Positions 34,323 to 45,897 of a stretch of 64,000 nucleotides of DNA are shown piece after piece; the stretch's first letter is position 1, and every line of letters starts with the position of its first letter. The stretch spans positions 57,437,737 to 57,501,736 of the forward strand of contig NW_020312848.1 of the NCBI RefSeq assembly GCF_003265705.1, read 5' to 3'. The DNA is from Callorhinus ursinus (Eukaryota; Chordata; Mammalia; Carnivora; Otariidae). The notes beneath the pieces are model-generated. The model was not told where the DNA came from and did no database searches. It saw only the letters and a program-made list of their open reading frames with translations. The translations under genes and the position numbers were made by a program.

Positions 34323-35302
34323 AAAATATATAAAGAAGTTATACAACTCAACACCAAAAAACACAATCCAATTAAAAAATGGGTAAAGGACCCTAACATA
34401 CTTTTTCCCAAAGAAGACATACAGATAGCCCACAGACACATGAAAAGATGCTTAACACCACTTATCATCAGGGAAATGCAAATCAAAACCACAATAAGCT
34501 ATCACGTTACACCTGTTAGAATGACTAAAATCTAAAAAGACAAGAAATAACAAGTGTTGGCAAGGATGTGGACAAAGGTACACTGTGTACTGTTGGTGGG
34601 AATATAAATTAGTACAGCCACTGTGGAAAACAGTATGGAGTGTACTTAAAATATTAAAAATAGAAATACCATAAGATCCAACAATTCCACTGTTGGATAT
34701 TTACCCAAAGAAAACAAAAACATAGATTTGAAAAGATATATGCATTCCTATGTTTATTGCAGCATTATTTACAATAGGTAAGATATGGAAGCAAGTGTCC
34801 ATCAACAGACCAATGGATAAGCATGTGGCACACATACACACACACACACACAAGGATGTTATGCAACCATAAGAAAAAGACGAGATCAAGCCATTTGAGA
34901 CAATATGGATGAATCCAGAAGCTATAATGCTAAGTAAAATAAATCAGACTGAGAAGGCAAATGCCATACGATTTCGCTTATAGGTGGAATCTAAAAAAAA
35001 CAAACACAAATGAATAAACAAACAAAAATCAGAATTACAAATGAACGTAGGGGTGAAAGAAAGAGAGGTAAACCAAGAAACAGACTCTTAACTACAGAGA
35101 ACAACTGATGGTTACCAGAGGGGAAGTGGGCAGGGGGATGGGCTAAACAGATGATGGGTATTAAGGAGTGCACTGGCTGTGATGAGCACCAGGTGGTGTG
35201 TGTAACTGATGAATCACTAAATTCTACACCCTAAAACTAATACTGCACTATATTTTAACTACCTGAAATTTAAATAAAAAACTTGGAAAAAGAAAAAAAA
35301 AA
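34323..35302 (+). mobile_element. older LINE-1, right part, sense
   Basis: Continues the element of 26686-26995: AAAATATATAAAGAAGTTAT ([11 protein letters not shown]), ATGAAAAGATGCTTAACACC, GGGAATATAAATTAGTACAG, CCACTGTGGAAAACAGTATG, then the 3' UTR with GATGGTTACCAGAGGGGAAG and an A-rich end. It is strongly decayed, with several frame changes. A short CA repeat lies at about 34827-34852. Confidence 0.92.
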
Positions 35303-35704
35303 GCAGAATTCAGTCTGTAAGTACACAGAACAAACTGATGGTTGCCAGAGAGGAGGAGTGTGGGGAGCTGGACAAAATGGGTGAAGTGAAGTGGGAGATA
35401 CTGGCTTCCTGCTATGGAATGAATGAGTCAAGAGAATGAGAAGCACAACCTAAGGAAAATAGTCGATGGTACTGTAAAAGCAGTGTATGGGGCTAGATGG
35501 TTGTTCTACTTGTCGTGAATATAGCATAATGTATAAACTTACTGAATTACTAGGTTATACACCTGAAACTAATTTAACCTTGGGCGTTGACTATACTAAA
35601 AACAAAAAACAGAAAACTGGAGGCATCTTGCACCCTGATTCCAAACGATATTACAAAGCTATAGTAATGAAAACACTATGGTATCAGCATAAAAACAGAC
35701 ACTG
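35303..35704 (+). mobile_element. further LINE-1 fragments, sense
   Basis: 35325-35575 repeats an L1 3' UTR motif (AACTGATGGTTGCCAGAGAG... ACACCTGAAACTAATTTAAC). 35605-35704 is an ORF2 piece (translates to [20 protein letters not shown]). These are remnants of at least one more L1, or a rearranged part of the same one. Confidence 0.75.
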
Positions 35705-35719
35705 ATTTTCAGGGAAATT

Positions 35720-38700
35720 CAATAATTTGTCTAATATTATAATTTGTTATGACAGAGGCAGGATTTTAACTCCCCTCTGCTTGCCTCCAAAGCCCATAAG
35801 AATAATAAATTGGGGTCAGAAAGAGGAATTCCATAAGATGGGGCCCTGAGTGTGGGGCATATCTTAGCGGGGCTTAGTTCGGTTGTGGCAACAACATCAA
35901 CAGCTGACGTAAAACCAGGAATGAAATGTACACAAGTTTATGAAGTAAACCTAATCCATTACTGAAAATATGAAACTAGTCATTTTTCTAACTTACAACA
36001 TAGGTGTAACGTATGTCCAAATATCGAATTAGAAAAAAATAACTTATAAAACATGACAGGTGTTCTGATTACAGTAATTTTGGATTTGTTTTATATGATG
36101 GCAACTAAATGGATAGAAGTTAATACCTAAAATTATCCTCAAAGACAGCTTTAAAAAATCTATGGCTACTACAGGGAAGATCCTCTTATTGGAAACCTTT
36201 ATTTGGGGTTCATTCTTTGCAGGTTGACATTGGCATCATAGATAATAATCAGACCTGGTGATAGGTCTGTGGATAAAACTTCAGGTTGAGACATGTAGTA
36301 TGGATCACATGCCTGACATGTGCCGTTTTGTTATTGGTATTTTACAACATGGATTAAGAAGACAAAGAAACCAACCATATAGCTTGTGTTAGTCAATAGA
36401 AATATAAACTATTTCGGTAATCTTAAGTTTCAATAATTTAAGTCTCAATTTATTCCTTTGAAAAAATACTTGAGCCACTTACTCTATCCTTGTACCTATG
36501 CTATACTAGATATATAGATATGTTTTAGGCAAAGATATGGCTCATGATGAGCCTAAAGAATGACACACTGTGCACACTGCCCCCAATTATTAAATACTGT
36601 TCAAATCTTATCCCCAATATGAAGTTTTTAAGTTAGCTAGTTTACAAAATCTGAAATAGATAAACTAAAATGACATATGAAATAGAAAAAAAGAAAAGCC
36701 ACTTCTAAAATAGAAAAAAGATATAAGCTTGCAACAACTGAGATATCTAGATTTATAGAGTTGGAAGATATGACCTCCTATTGACCTCTTTCACAAATCT
36801 GTTTTCAGATGTTTGAGAACCAAAGCCAGCCAACAGTATCACTATCTTTTAGTGCCTTTTTGAAATTGTATATTTTTCTGGAAAAATTATTTTTGAGAAA
36901 GCATCTGGGGCCTGCAGTCTTCATTGGCTTTTGCACAGAACACTGACCAGCAGAATGTCATCATCTTTGGGTTACTGTGCCTCTTCAATTTTTTAAAGAC
37001 TATTTGAATACCATTTCCAGTACCATGAGCATAACACAATCCTTTAAGGGTCAAATAACATACGATTTTTAAAAATACATTAAAGTTTTCACAGTTTATT
37101 TTTAGTATTGCTAGAATTGTTATGATTATAATTAATGTCATCACACTAATTAAACTAGGGGAAAAACATCATTTTGTTCTAAACACTGCTAGATTGTGGA
37201 AAAATATATATATAATTCATGATGAGGCAGTTCAATTAACCTTTTACACATGCTATGCATTGGTATAAGCAGCTTATTTATGCCATCTGCTTCACTTGCA
37301 GGATTTAATTCACTGATATATTATTGTCAAAGAGAAGGGATTTGAATAAGCTAGACAGTGCTAGATTTATTTAGGATTTGATAATAATTAAATGACAATG
37401 TGTGTGTGTGGCTATATACGTATGTAATTTATAAGGGGAGATCATTATATGAGAGCACGATTTTTATTTATGAGGATACACACATTTTAAATACCACATA
37501 GTAAATTCTCTCTTCAAATCTATTAAATGAGTCTTCTTGTAGTTTTGGTTCCCTTACTAATGCTTCATAACTATTTTATAAAGTAATCCTCTAGCTAGGG
37601 TCTGAGAACCTGTATTGATGGGATGGGAGGAGACATAGGCCAAAGTAGTCAATTGAAAACTAGGATTTCTTTTTTATTTCCTGTTTAAATGAAAAATTAA
37701 AGGCATTTTATATTCTAGTTTATACATGGATTCTGGTAAGCTGCTGGTTACCCTGGTTTGAGGAGGCTCCAGTATCAAAATCTTTATAAGTGCTTGTTTA
37801 TCAAAGACACCTCAAGAGTAATGCTTAGCACAATGGAAAATAATATATTCTTGCTGGTGGATAACAGTTTAGTTATGACTGTGTTGGTAGATATTATGTT
37901 ACTAAAATTATTCTGTTAGTCCAAAGGAAACTAAAACAAATTTTAAAACGCAGTGACGACATTTGAGGAAAAGAATATGTATCTTGCTGGCCTGTACCTC
38001 TCATTTTAGAATGACCCAACTTCCTCCAGCATCTTTTCATTCCAACTTCTGCTCTTCCAGCCCCCATCCCCACCTCCAGACACACACCTGCTTCATGGCC
38101 CTGAGCTCATGAAGTGGAAATCACTCTCAGGAAATGTAAGGCTTGCTTTCTAGTCCATAATGTTATTCACTAACCTGTCAGAATTTTAATAGTGAGCATT
38201 CCATGCTTTAAAGGAGAAAATATTTGGGCATATCTAGATTTCTGAGAAACCCTCAGATTCCCTGTTTCCTCTATAGGTATTGCCAGTTTGATTAACCATC
38301 CCTCTGAGTGTATTTATCTGATGTTGTGACTATCTTGAGAGCTCTTTCTATATGTATAATATGATAATTATAAATTAAAGACCATTGAGTTAATGAGATA
38401 AATATTATCAAGATTGAATTAGGAAACATTGTACCTGGTTAGACTCTGCAGCAGAAAAACAAAACAAAAACTATTGAGTGTCTTCTGCCTTTTGAAAATG
38501 TAGGTATTTAAAATCTCATTTGATCAGTCAGTACTGGAAACAATGGTGTGACTATATCCCAACAAATGCTTTATTTGTTCTTTCCCCCCTGACCAAATAT
38601 CAATTTCCTTTCACACTGCATCTTTATTAGGTTATCTTTCTTAGAGGTTGATGTAGATGAATTTATCTGTCTGGCAGAATGCATAAAGAGGATTTTCTCA

Positions 38701-40375
38701 GACATGTTGATGCTGAGCACACTGTTACATTTTCTCATCCTGTTACCTTGACATCTCTGGAAACATTTTTTTTCCTAACCTATTTTGTATTCAGTTAATG
38801 CTTTTATTTAAAGTGATGCTTACTGCCCACAATGGGTAAAACATACATGCACTTAAATAGGAAGTATAAGATTTTCCACATTTTAATGTCCAAATCAGAT
38901 TCTCAAATGATGTAAACAGTTATTATTGTAAAAATATAAAATAATTAGTTTTTGATTAAATCTTTAGACCAACTAAAGAGTGTGCCTCTAGAGAGTTAAT
39001 ATGTTTGTATTATCTATTCCAATAACTTAGAACCTAGAAGGTAATAGACAAAAGTGTCTATTAAGTCATTAATCATTTAATTTTTTACTTTAAGCAATCA
39101 TTTACTTTAAGAGATTTCACATCTGTAAAAGTAATAATGTCTGGATATGGTTCCTGTTTATTTATATTGTACAAGGAATGCAACATAACATTCATCCAAA
39201 TTCATGTTAATCCTCTAGTTTTATTGTGCCTTTTAGAATAATTCGATAAGTGACTGGAAGATTTTTAGTTTGTGTTAGCACAGGATTTCTTGTCAACTTT
39301 AGAGACATATTTAATAATAAAATTAAATTGTGTATTTACTGGACCTCAGGGGTTTTATGAGTATAAAATAAATAAACAACATGGCTCATGGGTCTATCAT
39401 GACCCAAATGATACATTTCTTGCACTCTACAGCATGCATTTTACAAATGTCCCAAAGTGCCTGGTGCCTGTGGCAGTAAATGTACTAAGCCATCAGCTGG
39501 TAAATGACTTTGGAAATTAGTTGGAGGTTAATTCTCTGCCTCATTGGCCCCCCAAAGTGGACAAACTGTAATTGATTTTGATAGCTTTCATGAAGCACTT
39601 TTTTTCTTGTGAATAATGAAGGTGTACTCACAGAGACATCTTCTGGTTATAGGAACAATTAAATGGGTATCAATGAGATGTCATTAAGAGTTTATGTTTC
39701 TGTGCTTAATAAACTCTCTACCTTTAATAGTTTTCTTGTTTTTGAAAAACAACAAATTCTTAACTGTCAAATTGTTTATTGTTTTATGTCAAGTATTTTT
39801 CATTTAACTCAAATATTTTGAATTAGCACTAATATTCTATTTCTGCACACATTGTTACAGAAGAGAAGCAGCTAAAGCCAAGTGCATCCATTTGTAACCA
39901 TAACTTCAGGGAGGAAAGAATGCAGAGTGATTCTCTGGGAAAGAGATATCCTCATGTACATTTTGAGTAAAGGGGGTAAAATTAGTCAGGTACATGTTCA
40001 CTGTCATATATCTTGTTCAACAGTCACATGGAAAACCTAAGTCAATGTTTTTCCATTTAAATGAATTTCTCTAATTTTTTACTCATGAATCTATTATATC
40101 TGTATCTTTTCCATAATCTACGCCTGTATTTTACATAATCTAGACCTCTTAAAATCTGAATTAGATAAATAGATCTGGTAGATCTTTAAAACTTACCAAA
40201 ATAGAGGTCCTGATTTGTTTGGTGAAATGAAAAATGTAAAATATCTAATTGCATCAGATGTAAACTTGCTTTGCCAAGTGTCTCGAAAGAACTAAACCCA
40301 ATATATTTGTCAAACCCACTGTGGGCACTTTGATTTGAGAAATTCTAGCTCAAAGACACAGTAAAACAAAAATTT
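35720..40375. other. long single-copy region, possible MIR tail at its start
   Basis: 35725-35800 resembles a MIR tail (CAGAGGCAGGATTTTAACTC). The rest is AT-rich single-copy DNA with no host exon I can support. 39250-39620 is unusually balanced in composition and is treated as a candidate conserved element in the findings. The 82-codon frame at 39272-39520 and the minus frames at 36887-37144 and 37894-38085 have no recognisable domain. Confidence 0.5.
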
Positions 40376-40379
40376 TTTA

Positions 40380-40535
40380 GTGATAAATATTTACTAAGCG
40401 TTAAGGTATTTTTATACATTATTTAAAAATCACATTAACCACATAAGTAAACTCAGTTATTATTCCTATTTTACAGATGGGAAAATAGAGGCATAGAGAG
40501 TATAATTTACCCAGGCCTTCATATTAAGTGATGAT
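40380..40535 (+). mobile_element. MIR relic, sense
   Basis: AAATATTTACTAAGCGTTAA, then ATTATTCCTATTTTACAGAT with GGGAAAATAGAGGCATAGAG, is the core and 3' part of a MIR SINE with moderate divergence. Confidence 0.65.
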
Positions 40536-40539
40536 ACTA

Positions 40540-41310
40540 GAATTCTAACATAGTATGTCAAACTTGAGATAATTCATAAATCAATAAAAGATTTTTAAAG
40601 GCAGATAAGATATTCCTCAAATACTATACCATGCTAACTTGTCCATTATCCAGTATGATGTCTCCCAGAAAGCACTTATTAAAAATAAAGCTAACTCCTT
40701 TCTTCACTATGGTGTAAATAATAGGAAAAAAAAAGATTTGCTAATTAGTTAAGATTCTTCCATATTCATGGGATTAAAATGCAGATTACATATGCTACAA
40801 ATAAAAGTGAAATACTATTTCTGTCCACAGTAAATCTACAATTCATTAAAAAATAGTAAAATCTGAAGTACTCAGATAAACTTTTCTATCTTGATGATTA
40901 AAATGCTATAGTTAGGTTTTTATACAATATAATAATTTGAGGGGAATGGAAGAAATAATGTCATGATCATCATCTAAATAATGAGGACATATATTTAATT
41001 GACTCAAGGACCCATCCTAAACCTCTAAGTCTGCCTTGCCCAAGAGGTTTAGTGCAATATCCTCTTTTCCTTTCAGTGCCTTTTAATTGTTTTCAGTTTG
41101 AATCTTTCATTTGTTGAGGAATTGTTTATGTGATGTAAAAAGGTCATCAGAGCCAAACAAAGTATGAGAAATTCAAAGCACATTTCTCAGACCATCAACT
41201 TCCTTATTGTTAACAAATGAAGGAGAGTACTTAACTTTTATCATTAGATGAGATTAAGTGAGATAATGGTCATAATGCATCTATGACAGTGCCAGAAGTT
41301 CAAAAGAGTA
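40540..41310. other. single-copy DNA with possible MIR piece
   Basis: 41242-41300 (AGATTAAGTGAGATAATGGT... ATGACAGTGCCAGAAG) looks like an antisense MIR remnant. Nothing else recognised. Confidence 0.45.
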
Positions 41311-41655
41311 TGTATTAGTCGGCTCAGGCTGCTATAATGAAATACCATAGACTCAAACAACAGAAATTTATTTTCTCACAGTTCTAGAGGTTGGAAGTCC
41401 AAGATCAGTGTACTGGCTGATGGTTCCCAGAGAAGATTCTCTTCCTGGCTTGCAGATGGCTGCCTTCTGATTGTGTTCACATATGGTGAAGAGAAAGAGA
41501 GACATTTCTTTCTCTTCTTATAAAGTCATGAACCTATTGGATTAAGATTGACCTCATTCAACCTTCATTACCTACAAGAAGCTCTATCTTCAAATACAGT
41601 CACATTGGGAATTAGAACTTGAACATATGAATTTGGGAATTGGGGCAGTCTACTT
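41311..41655 (-). mobile_element. MaLR LTR (MLT1/MST type), antisense
   Basis: TGTATTAGTCGGCTCAGGCT, GAAATTTATTTTCTCACAGT, TCTAGAGGTTGGAAGTCCAA, CACATTGGGAATTAGAACTT, GAACATATGAATTTGGG. The order fits an antisense MaLR solo LTR. Confidence 0.8.
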
Positions 41656-41714
41656 CAAGTATTTTAAAAATAATTTTTAGAAATCAGGCAGCATGATACA
41701 CTGCATCAGCAAGA

Positions 41715-44140
41715 GGAAAGATAAAAACCATATGATCATTTTAATAGATGCAGAAAAAGCATTTGACAAAGTACAAAATCCATTCATGATAAAAACCCTC
41801 AACAAAGTAGGTTTATATACCTCAACATAATAAAGGCCATAAATGAAAAACCACAGGTAATATTATCCTCAATGGAGAAAAACTGAGAGTCTTATCCCTA
41901 AGATCAGGAATAAGACAGGGATGTCCACTCTCACTACTTTTATTCAACATAGTACTGGATATCCTAGTCACAACAATCAGACAAGAAAAAGAAATGAAAG
42001 GCATCCATACTGGTAAGGAAGAAGTAAAACTTTCACTATTTGCAGATGACACAGAAAACCCTAAAGCCTCCACCAAAAAACTATTAGAAATGATAAATGA
42101 ATCCAGTAAGGTCACAGGACACAAGACAATTTACAGATCTGTTGCATTTCTATACACTAATAACGAAGTAGCAGAAAGAGAAATTAAGAAAACAATCCCA
42201 TTACAATTGCACCAAAATAATAAAATACTTAGGAATAAACTTTTTTTAAAAGATTTTATTTATTTATTTGAGAGAGAGAGAATGAGAGATAGAAAGCATG
42301 AGAGGGAAGAGGGTCAGAGGGAGAAGCAGACTCCTTGCTAAGCAGGGAGCCCAATGTGGGACTCGATCCTGGGACTCCAGGATCATGACCTGAGCCGAAG
42401 GCAGTCACTTAACCAACTGAGCCACCCAGGTGTCCCAATACTTAGGAATAAACTTAACCAAGGAGGTGAAAGATCCGTACTCTGAAAACTATAAAACACT
42501 GATGAAAGAAATTACAGATGACACAAACAAATGGAAAGATATTCCATGCTCATGGATTGGAAGAACAAATATTATTAAAATGTCCCTACTACCTAAAGCA
42601 ATCTACAGACTCATTGCAATCCCTATCAAAATACCAAAAGCATTTTTCACACAACTAGAACAATCCTAAAATTTGTATGGAACCACAAAAGACCCCAAAT
42701 AGCCAAAGCAATCTTGAAAATGAAAAGCAAAACTGGCAGTATCACAATTCCTGACTTCAAGTTATATTATAAAGCTATAATAAACAAAACAGTATGGTAT
42801 TGGCACAAAAATAGGCACATAGATCAATAGAACAGACTAGACAGCCCAGAAATAAATTCATGATTATATGGTCAATTAATCTTCGACAAAGGAGGCAAGA
42901 ATATGCAATGACAAAAAGTCTCTTCAACAAATGGTGTTGGGAAAACTGGACAGCTACATGCAAAAGAATGAAACTAGACCACTCTCTCACACCATACACA
43001 AAAATAAACTCAAAATGGATTAAAGATTTAAATGTGAGACCTGAAATCATAAAAAACCCTAAAAGAGAGTATAGGTGGTAATTTCTCTGGCATTGGCTGT
43101 AACAACATTTTCTAGATATGTCTCTTGAGGCAAGGGAAACAAAAGCAAAAATAAACTATCGGAACTACAACAAAATAAAAAGCTTTTGTACAGTGAAGGA
43201 AAGAAACAATAAAACTAAAAGACAACTTGCTGAATGGAAAAAGATATTTGCAAATGACATATCCTATAAGGGGTTAGTATCCAAAATATATAAAGAACTT
43301 ATACAACTCAACACCAAAAAAACCAAATAATCCAATTAAAAAATGGGCAGAAGACATGAACAGACATTTCTCCAAAGAAGATATCCAGATGGTCAAATAG
43401 ACACATGAAAAGGTACTCAACATCACTCATCATTAGGGAAATTCAAATCAAAACCACAATGAGATATCACCTCACATCTGTCACAATGGCTAAAATCAAA
43501 AACACAAGAAAGAATTGTTGGCAAGGGTATGGAGAAAAAGGAACTTTTGTGCACCATTGGTGGGAATATAAACTGGTACAGCCGCTGTGGAAAACAGTAT
43601 GGAGTTTCCTCCAAAAATTAAAAATAGAATTACCATATGATACAGTAATTCCCCTATTGAATATTTACCCAAAGAATACAAAAACACCTATATGGAAAGA
43701 TATATGCACCCTATGTTTATTGCAGCAATATTTATAATAGCCAAATTTTGGAAGCAACCCAAATGTCTATTGATAGATGAATATATAAAGAAGACGTGGG
43801 TGTGTGTGTGTATATACACAGATATCATATGATTTCACTCATGGTGAGTGAAGATACCATTTCACTCATATGTGGAATTTAAGAAACAAAATAAATGAAC
43901 AAAAAAGAGAGACAAACCATAAAACAGACTCTTAACTATAGAAACAAACTGATGGTTACCAGAGGAGAGGTGGATGGGGGGAATGGGTGAAACAGATGAA
44001 GGGGATTAAGAGTACACTTCATCATGATGAGCACTGAGTAATGTATAGAATTATTGAATCACTATATTGTACACCTGAAACTAATATGACACTGTATATG
44101 AACCAAACTGGAATTAAAATTTAAAAAAAGAAAAAATTAA
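41715..44140 (+). mobile_element. older 5'-truncated LINE-1, sense, split by a SINE
   Basis: It starts inside the reverse transcriptase (ATGATCATTTTAATAGATGC, i.e. [18 protein letters not shown]) and runs through ORF2 and the 3' UTR to an A-rich tail (44121-44138). Blocks in order include [33 protein letters not shown] (the segment after ADD is shortened), [63 protein letters not shown]2 is broken into at least five frames. A SINE interrupts it at 42241-42436. Confidence 0.95.
42241..42436 (-). mobile_element. CAN-SINE inside LINE-1, antisense
   Basis: It reads TTTTTTTAAAAGATTTTATT, GA-rich block, GACTCGATCCTGGGACTCCA, and ends GAGCCACCCAGGTGTCCC. A perfect 17-bp target-site duplication AATACTTAGGAATAAAC (42224-42240 and 42437-42453) lies in the L1 ORF2. 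Confidence 0.97.
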
Positions 44141-44149
44141 AGTACTTAT

Positions 44150-45020
44150 TGGTACAAACTCCACTTTCACCTCAGTTGGAGAGATGGAGATTGTGTGATT
44201 TATTTTAGACCATCTTTCTGAAAGTGCCACCAACTGAGTTGGCTTGACTAAATTCCATGTCTTCTATGGGTCTATTTGTGAGGAAGCAAAGAGAACTTTT
44301 TCTTCCTTTATTCTCTTAACTCTCTGAAATCTTTGACCATGTCAAACACAGTATCCTTAGAAGCCAGATAAAGCCACTAATAGGACTATTTGGCATAATA
44401 GCCGGGGGGTAATTGCTCCTCAGTTCTACAGATTTACTAGGAGACTATTATTGCGCTGTTAGAGCTCTTTCAGAGCCAGCTGTTTAAGCAATGAAATTTT
44501 CCCAAAATAGGCCTTTACTGACAATTTTCCTCTTTATAATTGGTGCTACTGCCTTCATGAGCTCAGTTGTCTTTTCTCCTTTTCAGGTGCCTGATGGCTA
44601 TCAGAGTTCTTTCAGAGAAGCTGCAAAGGATTGAGTAGTTTTCTCCCTCCCTTGACTACTTCAAAATAACTCATAAAATGAGTTTTCACAAATGAAATAT
44701 AGCAGAAATTTGTAAAATAATAAGCTAAAAAAGGAAATTCTTCATAAAACACAGTGGGTGAAATATTGAAATTTTTAGATGGATTCAACAGCTGTTTAGC
44801 TCCAGTAGAAGATTAGAAAAATGATTGGAAGATATGTTAATAGAGCATATTCAAACAAAAACAAAGACAGAAAGAAAGACCAAGAAAGTGTGTGTGTGTG
44901 AGACAGAGACAGAGAGAGAGAAGAGAGAGATAGGAGTAGAGGAGGAGAGAAAGCTACAGAGAGAGAGAAAGAGAATGAGCTGGGAAATGGTGTCAAGAAA
45001 AGAAAGATAATGCACAGAAA
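44150..45020. other. single-copy DNA with purine-rich tract
   Basis: 44330-44660 looks like non-repetitive sequence of balanced composition (see findings). 44885-44975 is GA-rich with a short (TG)n run. The 61-codon plus and 83-codon minus frames there simply read the GA/CT tract. Confidence 0.5.
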
Positions 45021-45127
45021 AATATATTCATATAGGGAACAGTCCAAAATTATCCAAGCTGATGAAAGACATTAACCCTCAGTTTTCAGAAGCTCTACAA
45101 ACCCATGCATGATAATATAAGAACTTG

Positions 45128-45325
45128 GGACGTCTGGGTGGCTCAATTGGTTAAGCATCTGCCTTCGGCTCAGGTCATGATCCCAGAATTCTGGAATCTG
45201 TCATTGGGCTCCTTGCTTGGCAGAGAGCCGGCTTCTCCCTCTACCTGCTGCTCCCCCTGCTTGTGCTTGCATTCTTTCTCTCTCTCTCTGACAAACAAAT
45301 AAATAAAATCTTTTAAAAAAAAAGG
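45128..45325 (+). mobile_element. CAN-SINE, sense
   Basis: Head GGGACGTCTGGGTGGCTCAA, GCATCTGCCTTCGGCTCAGG, CT-rich body, tail AAATAAATAAAATCTTTTAA. Flanks ATAAGAAC / ACAAGAAC give only a short imperfect target-site duplication. It lies within the ancient LINE. Confidence 0.94.
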
Positions 45326-45844
45326 AAATACAAGAACCATATCTAGACATTATAATCAAATTGCTGACAAGTACAGAGAGAAAAATGTACAATCAACCAG
45401 AGAAAAGAGACATATTTCCTTCAGGGGAAAAACAATGATTCTGAGATGTGGCTTCTCAACAGAAAAAGTAGAAGCCAGAAAATAATGAAACGCTATGTAG
45501 TAATAAATTAAATAAATTAGTCAAATTCTAAACTATACAAATATGTCCTCCCAAAAGAAAGGCAAAATAAAAAAAAATTCAGGCATTAAGGAAATGACGA
45601 TCCATTGCCCCGTACCTATGTATTATAAAATACAGAAGAAAAAGAGTCCTTCAGACAGAAGGTAGGCTCACAAAAATATTGAAAAGAAAAAAGAGCCAAA
45701 GGAAAGCCAATGTGTGAATAGATATAAAGTAATATTGACTTTATAAAACATTACTAGCAATATAGTTTCATATTTCAATACATATATAGAAATTAAATGT
45801 GTGTTAAAAATAATACAAATTGTGAGAGAAGAGGTTATAGAGGT

Positions 45845-45897
45845 AAGGTGATCTAAGTTACTGCATTATTAAAGTGATCTAAGTTACTGTGTTATTT
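45845..45897. repeat. 26-bp tandem duplication
   Basis: AAGGTGATCTAAGTTACTGC ATTATT is followed directly by AAAGTGATCTAAGTTACTGT GTTATTT, two units with two or three mismatches. Confidence 0.9.

Noticed and set aside
44796..45047. 83-codon - strand frame rich in Ser/Leu/Phe
   Set aside because: It is the translation of a CT-rich low-complexity tract.
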